64,000 nucleotides of DNA from Nocardioides marmoriginsengisoli (GTDB lineage Bacteria; Actinomycetota; Actinomycetes; Propionibacteriales; Nocardioidaceae), in NCBI RefSeq assembly GCF_003725695.1, contig NZ_RJSE01000007.1, positions 1,240,371-1,304,370 on the forward strand, read 5' to 3'. Under the pieces are notes generated by a model. The model saw only the letters and a list, made by a program, of their open reading frames with translations. It was not told the origin of the DNA and made no database searches. Made by a program: the position numbers and the translations under genes. Positions 53,780 through 63,727 of this stretch are shown here, piece after piece (the stretch's first letter is position 1; every line of letters begins with the position of its first letter).

Positions 53780-54967
53780 GTGCTGGCCTTCATCGCCGGC
53801 GGTTTCGTGCTGCTCTCGGCCGTCCGGGTGATCAGCGGTGCCGACGAGATCACCTCGTCGGGCACGCTGGCGGTGACGCTGACCGCGACGATGCCGATCG
53901 CGCTGGCCGGCCTCGGCGGCCTCTGGGCCGAACGGGCCGGCGTGGTGAACATCGGCCTCGAGGGCATGATGATCATGGGCACCCTGGGCGCCGGCTACGT
54001 GACCTACCACCACGGCGTCCTCGCCGGTGTCCTCGGCGCGATCGCCTTCGGGATGATCGGCGGCGCCCTGCACGCGCTGGCCACGGTGATCTTCGGAGTC
54101 GACCACATCGTCTCCGGCGTCGCGATCAACATCATCGCGGCCGGGATCGCGGGCTTCCTCGCCGAGGCCTGGTTCACCGACCTGCCCGGCGGCGGACCGA
54201 CCCAGTCGCCGTCGCTGGCCGACCCGGGGAAGATCAACCTGTCGTTCCTCTCCGAGCCGGCGAGCAACCTCGAGGACAAGCACTGGTTCCTGGTCAGCGA
54301 CCTGGCCAGCGTGGTGGAGATGTTCACCAAGAACCTCTCGGTGCTCACCCTGCTCGGGCTGGCGCTGATCGTGGGCAGCTTCTTCCTGCTCTGGCGGACC
54401 CGGTTCGGCCTGCGGCTCCGCTCCTGCGGCGAGGCTCCCGAGGCGGCCGAGTCGGTCGGCATCAACGTCTACCGCTACAAGTTCACCGCGGTGATGATCT
54501 CCGGCGGCCTGGCCGGTCTCGGCGGCGCCTACCTGGCGCTGGTGTCGACCTCGGGGTTCCAGGTCGGTCAGACCCAGGGCCGCGGCTACATCGGCCTGGC
54601 CGCGATGATCTTCGGCAACTGGCGCCCGACCGGGATGTTCATGGGTTCGGGGCTCTTCGGCTACACCCAGGCACTGCCGTTCCGGGACGGCACCCACTCG
54701 GTGCACGCGCTGCTGCTGGTGGTCGCCGGGCTGCTCGTCGCCGTCGCGGTGATCCAGTGGCTCAAGGGCTCCCGCCGCAACGCGATCATCTCGGTGGTGC
54801 TCGGCGCGGTGTTCCTGACCTGGTACCTGACCACGGACATCGTGCCGGCGGACTTCACCAAGATGGCGCCGTACGTGACCACGATGCTGGTGCTGGCCTT
54901 CGCGGCGCAACGGCTCCGCATGCCCGCGGCCGACGGCCGGATCTACCGGAAGGGGTCGTCCGGGTGA
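53780..54967 (+). CDS. ABC transporter permease, nucleoside type (second), apparent N-terminal frameshift
   Basis: The intact frame encodes about 395 residues from GTG 53780. It has about nine TM helices, the family signature G-V-V-N-I-G-L-E-G-M-M-I-M-G, and coupling loop F-G-L-R-L-R-S-C-G-E-A-P-E-A. The natural start appears to be ATG 53754, in an ATGA overlap with AAGGGAG upstream. That frame reads M-I-A-V-L-S-R-Y-R and then shifts out of phase near 53778 and stops at 53831. One extra base there would join both frames smoothly as R-Y-R-V-L-A-F. An in-frame ATG at 53723 gives Arg-rich sequence and no ribosome-binding site. This is either a one-base deletion, a sequence error or a GTG restart. 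Confidence 0.8.
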   Translation: MLAFIAGGFVLLSAVRVISGADEITSSGTLAVTLTATMPIALAGLGGLWAERAGVVNIGLEGMMIMGTLGAGYVTYHHGVLAGVLGAIAFGMIGGALHALATVIFGVDHIVSGVAINIIAAGIAGFLAEAWFTDLPGGGPTQSPSLADPGKINLSFLSEPASNLEDKHWFLVSDLASVVEMFTKNLSVLTLLGLALIVGSFFLLWRTRFGLRLRSCGEAPEAAESVGINVYRYKFTAVMISGGLAGLGGAYLALVSTSGFQVGQTQGRGYIGLAAMIFGNWRPTGMFMGSGLFGYTQALPFRDGTHSVHALLLVVAGLLVAVAVIQWLKGSRRNAIISVVLGAVFLTWYLTTDIVPADFTKMAPYVTTMLVLAFAAQRLRMPAADGRIYRKGSSG

Positions 54968-55350
54968 ACTTCGACTGGGACGTCCTGGTGCAGGCCGCCA
55001 AGAAGGCGATGGGCAGTGCCTACGCGCCGTACTCGAAGTTCCCGGTGGGTGCGGCGGCCCGGGTCGCCGACGGCCGCTTCGTGACCGGGTGCAACGTCGA
55101 GAACGCGGCGTACGGGGTGGCGCTCTGCGCCGAGTGCGGGCTGATCTCCCAGCTCGTGCTGAGCGGCGGCGGTCGGCTGACGCACTTCGTCTGCGTCAAC
55201 GGCAGCGGCGACGTACTGATGCCCTGCGGACGCTGCCGGCAGCTGCTCTGGGAGCACGGTGGCGCCGAGCTCGAGGTGCTGACCAGCTCCGGCGTACGAC
55301 GGATGGATGAGGTGCTGCCCGATGCCTTCGGTGCCGACGACCTCGCTTGA
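54964..55350 (+). CDS. cdd: Cytidine deaminase
   Basis: A 128-residue zinc enzyme that deaminates cytidine and deoxycytidine to uridine forms. Y-A-P-Y-S-K-F-P-V-G-A-A opens the fold. C-A-E-C holds the first zinc Cys and the catalytic Glu, and P-C-G-R-C-R-Q-L-L gives the other two Cys, the tetrameric bacterial type. N-V-E-N-A-A-Y-G binds ribose. It starts at GTG within the permease stop (GTGA), directly tying nucleoside import to salvage. The P450 gene overlaps its 3' end by 29 bases. Confidence 0.94.
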   Translation: MNFDWDVLVQAAKKAMGSAYAPYSKFPVGAAARVADGRFVTGCNVENAAYGVALCAECGLISQLVLSGGGRLTHFVCVNGSGDVLMPCGRCRQLLWEHGGAELEVLTSSGVRRMDEVLPDAFGADDLA

Positions 55351-56499
55351 CCTGAACGACCCCGCGGTCATCGCCGACCCGTACCCGTACTTCGCCGCCG
55401 AGCGTGCTGAGCACCCGGTCGCCTGGCACGAGGGGATGGGCCTGTACCTGGTGTTCAGCCACGCGGCCGTCAGCGCGGTCCAGCGGGACCGGCGGCTCGG
55501 CCGGCTGTGGACCGACAAGGAGCCGGCGTCCTACCTGGAGCCGTTCAACCTGCTGCACCGCAACCAGATGATGGAGAACGAGCCGCCGACCCACACCCGG
55601 TTGCGGCGTCCGGTGGCCTCTGCGTTCGGGCGCGGTCACATCGAGCGGCTGCGGCCGCGGGTGGTCGAGCTGGCCGCCGGGCTGCTGGCCGACGCGGGTG
55701 CCCGGGGCGGCGAGTTCGACGTGATCGCGGATTACGCCGAGCCGCTCCCGGTGCTGGTCATCGCCGAGCTCCTCGGGGTGCCGAGCGGGCACGTGAACGA
55801 GCTGCGGGAGTGGTCGCAGGCAATCGTCCGGATGTACGAGCCGTCCCCCTCGGCCGCGGTGGTCGACGCCGCGGTCGCCGCCTCCACGGACTTCGCGGGC
55901 CTGGTCCGCGACCTGGCCGCGGCTCGCCGGGCGCATCCGGCCGACGACCTGATCACCGACCTGGTCGCCACCGAGCTCTCCGACGACGAGGTCGTTGCCG
56001 CGGTGGTGCTGCTGCTCAACGCCGGGCACGAGGCGTCGGTGAACGTCTTCGGCAACGGGCTGGTCGCGATGCTCCGGCGGGGCCTGGTGCCGGCCGCCGA
56101 CACGGCCCGCACGGTCGAGGAGATGCTCCGTTTCGACTCCGCCCTGCAGCTCTTCGAGCGGACCGCGATCGAGCCGGTCGAGGTCGGGCCCGAGGGCCGG
56201 TCGGTCACCGTCGAGCCCGGTCAGAAGGTGGCCGTGCTGCTCGGGGCGGCGAACCGGGACCCGGACGTGTTCGAGGACCCCGACGCCTTCCGGGCCGACC
56301 GCGAGCACAACCCGCACGTCGCCTTCGGCGTCGGGGTGCACTTCTGCCTGGGAGCGCCGCTGGCCCGGATGGAGCTCAGCGAGTCCCTGGCCCACCTGTT
56401 CGCCGTCTACCCGGGGCTCCGGCTCGCGGGTGAGCCGACCTCGCGCGGCACCTTCGTCCTGCGCGGCTACCACTCAGTCCCGGTGACCGGAGGAAGCTC

Positions 56500-56503
<4 letters not shown>
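55322..56503 (+). CDS. Cytochrome P450
   Basis: A 393-residue soluble bacterial heme mono-oxygenase. The heme-thiolate motif is F-G-V-G-V-H-F-C-L-G-A-P-L-A-R near residue 340. The E-x-x-R pair is in V-E-E-M-L-R. The I-helix has L-N-A-G-H-E-A-S-V-N, with Ser where the oxygen-activating Thr is common. M-E-N-E-P-P-T-H-T-R-L-R-R follows the usual C-helix pattern. It needs ferredoxin partners, none of which are nearby. It is inserted between cdd and deoA with overlapping ends, so it is co-expressed with nucleoside salvage. The substrate is unknown. ATG 55322 is chosen; an ATG at 55307 is possible. Confidence 0.9.
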
Positions 56504-57786
<1,283 letters not shown>

Positions 57787-57847
57787 GGCCCGCTGCGGCG
57801 GCATCGCCGCTACCCTGACCCGACAACCCCAAGACTGGAGATCTCTC

Positions 57848-58345
57848 ATGCGCAAGATGGCGATCATCGCGGCCGGCCTGCTGCTCGGCGCGAGCCTGCT
57901 CAGCGGCTGCGGCGGCGACGACAAGGACGGCAACGCCAGCAGTGGCAAGGGCTACTGCGACCTGTTGAAGGCCTCGAAGGACGCGATCAGCGGCGGCCTC
58001 AGCAGCACCGTCCCGGACGCGAAGGCGTTCGAGAAGTTCATCAAGGACGCCAAGACCATCGCCGACAAGGCGCCGTCGGACGTCTCCGACGACTGGGACG
58101 TCGTCAACGGGAAGATCAAGGTCCTGACCGACGCGCTCAGCGACGCCGGCCTCAGCATCGCCGACCTGGTCGGTGCCGCGGCCGCCGGGAAGCTCCCCGA
58201 GGGCACCACCGCCGCCGAGTTCCAGGCGCTGGTGGAGAAGATCCAGGCGGTCGGCACCGACGACTTCAACGCGGCGACCAAGGCGATCGACGAGAACGCC
58301 AAGGCCGACTGCGACCTCGACCTGGGGATGTCCAGCAGCAGCTGA
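57848..58345 (+). CDS. Hypothetical lipoprotein, 165 aa
   Basis: A 165-residue exported lipoprotein: M-R-K-M, hydrophobic core, lipobox L-L-S-G-C with Cys21, then a short Gly/Asp/Ser linker. The mature part is mostly helical and acidic, with Y-C-D-L-L-K near residue 37 and C-D-L-D-L near the end, two Cys likely to form a disulfide. No known domain is recognised. It has its own GGAGAT ribosome-binding site and a TACCCT -10-like element (about 57811). A GCGGCG/CGCCGC hairpin (57795-57810) after deoA separates it from the upstream operon. Confidence 0.75.
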   Translation: MRKMAIIAAGLLLGASLLSGCGGDDKDGNASSGKGYCDLLKASKDAISGGLSSTVPDAKAFEKFIKDAKTIADKAPSDVSDDWDVVNGKIKVLTDALSDAGLSIADLVGAAAAGKLPEGTTAAEFQALVEKIQAVGTDDFNAATKAIDENAKADCDLDLGMSSSS

Positions 58346-58372
58346 GCGGCGCCCGGAAGGATCGGGGGAGGG

Positions 58373-58825
58373 TCAGGAGAGCAGCAGGACCACGGTCTCC
58401 GCGACGCAGGCAGGCTTCTCCTGGCCCTCGACCTCGATCACGTACTTCTGGATCAGCTGCTTGCCGGCCGGGAGGTCGGTGACCTCGCCGAAGGAGACCC
58501 GTGCCCGGACGCGGGCCCCGACCGGGACCGGGTTCGGGAAGCGCACCTTGTTGATCCCGTAGTTGAGCTTCGCGCCGGGCGTCTCCAGGCTGAAGACCTG
58601 GGCGCTGAACATCGGCAGCAGCGACAGGGTCAGGTACCCGTGCGCAATGGTCTGGCCGAACGGCCCGTCCTTGGCGCGCTCGACGTCGACGTGGATCCAC
58701 TGGTGGTCGCCGGTCGCGTCCGCGAAGTCGTTGACCTGCTGCTGGCTGATCTCCAGCCAGTCGCTGGTGCCGATCTCGTGCCCGGCGGCTGCCTGGACCT
58801 CGTCAAGTGTCGTGAAGACTCGCAT
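58373..58825 (-). CDS. MaoC-family (R)-specific enoyl-CoA hydratase-like protein
   Basis: A 150-residue single hot-dog protein. The hydratase-2 signature is complete: D-F-A-D-A-T-G-D-H-Q-W-I-H-V-D near residue 35, with catalytic Asp and His, then G-Q-T-I-A-H-G-Y-L-T-L-S-L-L. It hydrates trans-2-enoyl-CoA to (R)-3-hydroxyacyl-CoA in fatty-acid metabolism. It resembles the NodN-like actinobacterial branch (Y-G-I-N-K-V-R-F-P-N-P-V). ATG 58825 is selected because longer forms add sequence unlike the family. It is divergent from add. Confidence 0.9.
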   Translation of the reverse strand: MRVFTTLDEVQAAAGHEIGTSDWLEISQQQVNDFADATGDHQWIHVDVERAKDGPFGQTIAHGYLTLSLLPMFSAQVFSLETPGAKLNYGINKVRFPNPVPVGARVRARVSFGEVTDLPAGKQLIQKYVIEVEGQEKPACVAETVVLLLS

Positions 58826-58862
58826 GGGTGACTCTTTCGAATGGGGAGTGCTTGGATGAGGC

Positions 58863-59930
58863 ATGGCAGAACTTACCGGTGACCTGATCGTCCGCCTTCC
58901 CAAGGTCCTGCTCCACGACCACCTGGACGGCGGTCTCCGGCCGGCGACGATCGTCGAGCTGGCGGCGGAGATCGGCCACCAGCTGCCGGCACCCGACGCC
59001 GACGGCCTCGGCCGCTGGTTCACCGAGTCGGCGGACTCCGGCTCGCTGGAGCGCTACCTGGAGACGTTCCAGCACACCGTCGCGGTGATGCAGTCCGCCG
59101 AGAACCTCCGTCGGGTGGCCCGCGAGTGCGTCGAGGACCTGGCCGCCGACGGCGTCGTCTACGCGGAGGTCCGCTACGCACCGGAGCAGCACCTGGACGG
59201 CGGGCTCACCCTGGAGCAGGTCGTGGAGGCCGTCCAGGCCGGCTTCGACGAGGGCCAGGCCGCCACCGGCATCGTCGTACGGCAGCTGCTGACCGCGATG
59301 CGGCACCAGGCGAACTCCCGGGAGATCGCCGAGCTCGCGGTGACCTACCGGGACCGCGGCGTGGTGGGCTTCGACATCGCCGGTGCCGAGGCCGGCTACC
59401 CGCCGACTCGGCACCTGGACGCGTTCGAGTACCTGCAGCGGGAGAACGCGCACTTCACCATCCATGCCGGCGAGGCGTTCGGGTTGCCCTCGATCTGGGA
59501 GGCGATCCAGTGGTGCGGCGCGGACCGGCTCGGGCACGGCGTCCGGATCATCGACGACATCACCGTCGGAGCCGACGGTCTGCCCAAGCTGGGCCGGCTG
59601 GCGTCGTACGTGCGGGACAAGCGGATCCCGCTGGAGCTCTGCCCGCACTCCAACATCCAGACCGGTGCGGCGGACTCGATCGCCGAGCACCCGATCGGGC
59701 TCCTGAAGCAGCTGCGCTTCCGGATCACCGTCAACACCGACAACCGGCTGATGAGCGGGACCTCGATGAGCCGGGAGATGACCGCACTGGTCGACGCCTT
59801 CGGCTGGGACCTCGACGACCTGCAGTGGGTCACCGTGAATGCGATGAAGTCGGCGTTCCTGCCGTTCGAGGAGCGGCTGGAGATCATCAACCAGGTGATC
59901 AAGCCCGGTTACGCGAAGCTCAGGGGGTAG
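58863..59930 (+). CDS. add: Adenosine deaminase
   Basis: A 355-residue zinc TIM-barrel enzyme that deaminates (deoxy)adenosine to (deoxy)inosine. [11 protein letters not shown] carries the two N-terminal zinc His. H-A-G-E contains the catalytic Glu region, and R-L-G-H-G-V and C-P-H-S-N supply further His residues. T-V-N-T-D-N holds the metal Asp; the last residue is Asn instead of the second Asp of many ADAs, a variant seen in actinobacterial Add. It continues the nucleoside-salvage theme after deoA but has its own promoter. It converges with the MpaB gene over a hairpin. Confidence 0.94.
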   Translation: MAELTGDLIVRLPKVLLHDHLDGGLRPATIVELAAEIGHQLPAPDADGLGRWFTESADSGSLERYLETFQHTVAVMQSAENLRRVARECVEDLAADGVVYAEVRYAPEQHLDGGLTLEQVVEAVQAGFDEGQAATGIVVRQLLTAMRHQANSREIAELAVTYRDRGVVGFDIAGAEAGYPPTRHLDAFEYLQRENAHFTIHAGEAFGLPSIWEAIQWCGADRLGHGVRIIDDITVGADGLPKLGRLASYVRDKRIPLELCPHSNIQTGAADSIAEHPIGLLKQLRFRITVNTDNRLMSGTSMSREMTALVDAFGWDLDDLQWVTVNAMKSAFLPFEERLEIINQVIKPGYAKLRG

Positions 59931-59931
59931 C

Positions 59932-59951
59932 GCGCCCGCTACATCGGGCGC
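59932..59951. terminator. Hairpin between add and the MpaB gene
   Basis: GCGCCCG-CTACAT-CGGGCGC is a perfect 7-base stem just after the add stop. It overlaps the last codons of the convergent MpaB-family gene. Confidence 0.5.
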
Positions 59952-60865
59952 AGGTCGATCACCTTCCGGAGGCGGGCGGTGTTCCGGGTGTGGTCGCGCT
60001 CGAGGCGGCGCGCCTCGTAGGCGATCGGGAAGTAGCGGAGCCGCTCGGGCAGCAGCGGGACGACGCGGGAGACGACCTTGCCGAGCAGGCGCAGCCGGCG
60101 CTCCTGGCCGGCGGTCCAGGTGACGCCGAGCTTCTCGCGGGCGACCGGCGGCACGGTGCCGACGGTGGCGAGGTACTGGACGTAGCCGAGCGGCCCGGTC
60201 AGCAGCCGCCAGACCGGCTTGAGCAGGGCGGGGGTGCCCAGCGGCGGCCCGGGGTTCCGGATGCCGGTGAGGAAGTCCTGGGAGACCTGGTTGTTCTCCA
60301 GCTGATCGGCGATCTTCTGCTCGAAGAACGGCACGAAGTCGGCGTACGTCGGCGGGATCTCCTTCTCGGCCACCTTGAAGCCGCGCATCAGCTGCTTCAT
60401 CTCCTCGTACATGCCGTCGACGTCGAGGTCGGTCCCGTCACCGAAGTACCGCGCGCCCTCGGTGTAGGCGTGCACGCCTGTCAGCAGCACCCAGGCCCAG
60501 GGGCCGGAGGAGAGCGCCATGTGCCGGACGCCGTTCTCGTCGACCGCGTTCAGGGTGGCGTGCATCTCGCGGAGGCGCTCGACCTCGACGATCGACTCCT
60601 CGTCGCCGTACACCCACATCATCACCGAGGCGAGGCTGCGCAGCCCGCGGCCGATCGGGTCGGTCCGGAAGGTCGAGTGCTGGTCCACGACGGCGCCGAT
60701 CGAGGGCTCCATCGTCTGCAGCAGGAAGGCGCTGCCGGTGGTCAGCGAGAACGTCACCAGGCCGGTGCTCTCCCACAGGATGCCGCCCGGCTCGGCGCAC
60801 CGTCGCGGGCGCGACGGCTCGGGTCGGTCCGGACCGGCCGTCCGGGTCGGCAGCGTGCTGGTCAT
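59939..60865 (-). CDS. Oxygenase MpaB family protein (DUF2236)
   Basis: A 308-residue all-helical protein of the family that contains fungal MpaB and the latex-clearing Lcp oxygenases, which bind heme b. Features are the N-terminal G-I-L-W-E-S-T-G, then L-L-Q-T-M-E-P-S-I-G-A-V-V-D-Q-H-S and the central T-G-V-H-A-Y-T-E-G-A-R-Y-F, whose His is a candidate heme ligand. R-L-L-T-G-P-L-G-Y lies towards the end. The substrate is unknown; these proteins oxidise hydrophobic chains. It is the second gene of an operon: its ATG lies one base after the TetR stop, behind GAGGAG. Confidence 0.82.
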   Translation of the reverse strand: MTSTLPTRTAGPDRPEPSRPRRCAEPGGILWESTGLVTFSLTTGSAFLLQTMEPSIGAVVDQHSTFRTDPIGRGLRSLASVMMWVYGDEESIVEVERLREMHATLNAVDENGVRHMALSSGPWAWVLLTGVHAYTEGARYFGDGTDLDVDGMYEEMKQLMRGFKVAEKEIPPTYADFVPFFEQKIADQLENNQVSQDFLTGIRNPGPPLGTPALLKPVWRLLTGPLGYVQYLATVGTVPPVAREKLGVTWTAGQERRLRLLGKVVSRVVPLLPERLRYFPIAYEARRLERDHTRNTARLRKVIDLRPM

Positions 60866-60866
60866 G

Positions 60867-61457
60867 TCAGCTCCTCGGGTCGACGGTGAGTCGGATGAAC
60901 GGGGCCAGGTGGTCGCGGACGAACACCGCGGTCTGCTCCGGGGTGAGCGGCTCCCGGGCGGGCGTCAGCACGTCGGACTGCGCCAGCCGGGCCAGCCAGT
61001 CGGCCACCGGGGCGACGTCGTACGGCGGCAGGTGGCCCTCCTGCTGGAGCCGGGTCAGGAATCCGGCCAGGTAGCCGCGGCCGATCTCGAGGATCGGGTC
61101 GGCGTCGACGGTGAGCTTGGGCAGCACCGTCTCCGGCTCGGTGGCGAGCACCCGCCGGAGCAGCTCGTTGGAGCGCAGCTGGTGGGCGACCTCGACGTGC
61201 AGCGCGGTGAGCTGCTCGAGCGGGGGAGCGCTGGTGTCGATCACGTCCTCGAGGTGGGCCAGGATGCGCTGGGCCTCGCGGAGGCCGACGCCCATCACGA
61301 CGTCGGACTTCTGGGCGTAGCGGCGGTAGAGCGTGGCCGGGCTGATCCCCGCCCGGCGCGCGATCTCGCCCATGCTGGTCCGCCGGACGCCGAAGTCGAG
61401 GAAGGCCTCCAGGGCGGCGTCGAGGACGTCGGGCGTCGCCGGTGCGGTGATCGTCAT
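60867..61457 (-). CDS. TetR/AcrR family transcriptional regulator
   Basis: A 196-residue repressor with N-terminal HTH V-L-D-A-A-L-E-A-F-L-D-F-G-V-R-R-T-S and A-R-R-A-G-I-S-P-A-T-L-Y-R-R-Y-x-x-K. The C-terminal effector domain is helical. It is followed one base later by the MpaB-family gene. It is preceded by an extended palindrome (61467-61494) that covers its own -10, so it most likely represses this two-gene operon. GGAGG precedes the ATG. The ligand is unknown and perhaps a hydrophobic substrate of the oxygenase (inference). Confidence 0.9.
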   Translation of the reverse strand: MTITAPATPDVLDAALEAFLDFGVRRTSMGEIARRAGISPATLYRRYAQKSDVVMGVGLREAQRILAHLEDVIDTSAPPLEQLTALHVEVAHQLRSNELLRRVLATEPETVLPKLTVDADPILEIGRGYLAGFLTRLQQEGHLPPYDVAPVADWLARLAQSDVLTPAREPLTPEQTAVFVRDHLAPFIRLTVDPRS

Positions 61458-61466
61458 CGCGCCTCC

Positions 61467-61494
61467 ATGAGAGAGAATAGTGAAACTCTCTCAT
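61467..61494. promoter_or_regulatory. Palindromic operator of the TetR-MpaB operon
   Basis: ATGAGAGAG (61467-61475) and CTCTCTCAT (61486-61494) are perfect 9-base arms separated by ten bases. A TATTCT -10 on the minus strand (61474-61479) lies inside, so repressor binding would block transcription of the TetR gene. Confidence 0.65.
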
Positions 61495-61509
61495 TCCCTC
61501 ACGAGCGGG

Positions 61510-62130
61510 TCAAGAGCGGCCGGCGCCGCGGAGCTCCCGGTAGGCGGTCTCCGGGTCGACCACGCGGCAGCCCAGCGCCACGGCGTGCTCGACCACCTTC
61601 CGCTGGGCCAGCGCCAGGTGCAGGCCGCGGCGGAGGAGGACCAGCGGCGGTTTGCGGTGCTCGCGCAGGTCGCGGCCGAGCCGCCGAACGAACGTCTTGG
61701 CGGGGTGCTGGGTGATGCAGAGCGCGTCCGCGAGGATCCCGAGGCGGCGGCACTCGGCAACGATCTCCTGCGCGAAGATCCCCTCGGCGACCAGCAGCGC
61801 GGAGCCGCCGAGGTCGAGCAGGTGCGACCCCGTACGGCGACTCGTCGCGATGTCGTACGCCGGCACCCGGGCGGACCCGGTTCGGCACAGCTCGGCGATC
61901 GCGGCGACCGCGTCCGCGGCGTTCCAGGACTCCGGTGAGTCCCAGTCGGTGATCGGGTCGCCGCCGGCCACCGCGACCACCGGCAGCGTCGGATCGTCCC
62001 CGTCCTTGTAGAAGTCGTCGAGGTTCAGCGCCGGGAGACCGAGCCGGCGGGTCAGCCGGGACTTTCCCGAGCCCGACGGTCCGGCGATGACGATCACCCG
62101 GGCCGTGCCCGCGAGGTCCGGAGAAGTCAT
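61510..62130 (-). CDS. Uridine kinase-like P-loop phosphotransferase
   Basis: A 206-residue NTP-dependent kinase of the uridine kinase/phosphoribulokinase family. Walker A is G-P-S-G-S-G-K-S (about 18-25), then L-N-L-D-D-F-Y-K-D, the family substrate-binding motif. D-W-D-S-P-E-S-W, Y-D-I-A-T-S-R-R and A-L-L-V-A-E-G-I-F-A follow the order seen in uridine kinases. The fit suggests phosphorylation of a nucleoside, in keeping with the salvage genes nearby, but the exact substrate is not proven. The start ATG has GAGAAT six bases upstream. It is divergent from the LuxR gene across 34 bases. Confidence 0.82.
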   Translation of the reverse strand: MTSPDLAGTARVIVIAGPSGSGKSRLTRRLGLPALNLDDFYKDGDDPTLPVVAVAGGDPITDWDSPESWNAADAVAAIAELCRTGSARVPAYDIATSRRTGSHLLDLGGSALLVAEGIFAQEIVAECRRLGILADALCITQHPAKTFVRRLGRDLREHRKPPLVLLRRGLHLALAQRKVVEHAVALGCRVVDPETAYRELRGAGRS

Positions 62131-62152
62131 GGCGGCATTCTCCCGCCAGGAC

Positions 62153-62158
62153 TAGATT
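62153..62158 (+). promoter_or_regulatory. -10 element, leaderless promoter of LuxR gene
   Basis: TAGATT is followed by CCTCCC (six bases) and the ATG at 62165. Confidence 0.6.
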
Positions 62159-62164
62159 CCTCCC

Positions 62165-63727
62165 ATGGCGGGGCTCGCGGACTACGTGGTCGACGCGTTG
62201 TCCCACGATCCGGTGGCAGCCCTCGCCGAGGTCGAGCTGCACATCGCCACCAGCGGGCCGAGCCCGGGTGCCTCGGCGGTCCTGGCCTTCATCCAGATCC
62301 TGAACTGCCACTTCGACGGGGCGCTGGCGACGCTCCCCGACGCCACCGGAGCCCTCGGGGACGCGACGGCCGGGTTCGTCGCGGCGGTCTGCCTGGCCGA
62401 GGTCCCGGCTCCGGGGCAGGGCGACCCCGCCGAGGAGGACCGGCGCGGGGTGCACGCCTTCGTGACGGTGGAGGCGGCGATGTCCTCCGGGCAGATCACC
62501 CTGGCCGAGGAGCTCGCACGGTCGTTCGTCCCCGGGTTGACGGCCATCGGCGGCGGCACCTTCTGGGCCTGGAACCAGGTGGCGCTGGCCCGGTCACTGG
62601 CGTTCCAGGGCCGGTTCACCGAGGCCCGTGAGGAGATCGACCTGGTCCTGGAGGATCGGCGCTCGGACCAGTGGCCGGCGGTGGACCGGATCGCGCGCGG
62701 GGTGCAGGCCTTCGTCGCCGCGCACGCGGGCGACCCGACCCTGAGCGCCGCCTACGCCGCCACCCTCGAGGACGAGCTGCCCGCGCCGCGCACCTACCTG
62801 GAGTCGGCGTCCTTCGTACTGGCCGCGTTCGCGGAGCAGGCCGCCGGACGGGCAGCCGGCCTCGACCGGCTGGTGCTGCACGGCGGCGGTGGCCGGTTCC
62901 TGCCCCGATTCCAGGTCGTGGACCGGATCTACGCGTACGAGATCCTGGTCGAGTCCGCCCTGGCACGCGCGGACCTCCTCGCCGCCGGCGACTGGCTCGA
63001 CCTCGCCGAGGCCTACCCGCTCGACGGTCACGACATGGCCGGCGCCGCGGTGGCCCGGTGCCGGGCGCGGATCGCGATCGCCCGCGACGACCCGGAGACC
63101 GGCGCCCGCGAGTCCGCGCTCTCCCGCGAGCGGGCCGCCCAGGCCGGCGGCTACCTGGAGGTCCTGCGCGCGCAGCTGCTCCAGGCCGGAGCCTCGCGGG
63201 GCGTGGACCCGGCCGAGATCGCCGAGCTCGAGTCGGTGGCCGCGCTCGCTGCCAGCACCGGTGCCCGGACCCTGCGAACCTGGGCCGCGCGCGAGCTGGC
63301 GCTGCGCGGCGGACGGCTCCGCAACGTCCCCGGACTCGGCTGGGAAGGGCTGACCGACCGGCAGCGGCTGGTCGCGCTGCTCGCCGCGCAGGGCCTGCGC
63401 AACCGGGAGATCGGCGACCGGCTCTTCGTCTCCGAACGCACCGTCGAGGGCCACATTGCCGCCGTCCTGGACGCCCTCGGCGCACCCAGCCGGGTCGGCA
63501 TCGGCCGCTACCTGCCGCCCGGGACGTCCCGTCCGTCGACGGCGCTCGACGCGCTCACGCCGCGGCAGCACGAGGTGGCTCGGCTGGTCGCCACCGGACG
63601 CACCAACGCCGAGATCGCGGCGACGCTCACGATCAGCGAGAAGACGGTCGAGAAGCACGTCGCGGATGTGTTTCTGCGGTTGAAGGTTCAGTCTCGGTCG
63701 GCTGTTGCGGCGGCGGTTCGTTCTTAG
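62165..63727 (+). CDS. LuxR-family regulator with two tandem HTH domains
   Basis: A 520-residue regulator. Residues 1-385 are Ala/Leu-rich helices with a TPR-like look and no Walker motif, so it is not a LAL-type ATPase. The C-terminus has two successive LuxR HTH domains. HTH1 (396-450) has L-T-D-R-Q-R-L-V-A and N-R-E-I-G-D-R-L-F-V-S-E-R-T-V-E-G-H-I. HTH2 (464-520) has L-T-P-R-Q-H-E-V-A-R and N-A-E-I-A-A-T-L-T-I-S-E-K-T-V-E-K-H-V. Both keep the residues expected for folding and DNA contact. Targets are unknown. The start is set by a leaderless promoter. Confidence 0.83.
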   Translation: MAGLADYVVDALSHDPVAALAEVELHIATSGPSPGASAVLAFIQILNCHFDGALATLPDATGALGDATAGFVAAVCLAEVPAPGQGDPAEEDRRGVHAFVTVEAAMSSGQITLAEELARSFVPGLTAIGGGTFWAWNQVALARSLAFQGRFTEAREEIDLVLEDRRSDQWPAVDRIARGVQAFVAAHAGDPTLSAAYAATLEDELPAPRTYLESASFVLAAFAEQAAGRAAGLDRLVLHGGGGRFLPRFQVVDRIYAYEILVESALARADLLAAGDWLDLAEAYPLDGHDMAGAAVARCRARIAIARDDPETGARESALSRERAAQAGGYLEVLRAQLLQAGASRGVDPAEIAELESVAALAASTGARTLRTWAARELALRGGRLRNVPGLGWEGLTDRQRLVALLAAQGLRNREIGDRLFVSERTVEGHIAAVLDALGAPSRVGIGRYLPPGTSRPSTALDALTPRQHEVARLVATGRTNAEIAATLTISEKTVEKHVADVFLRLKVQSRSAVAAAVRS

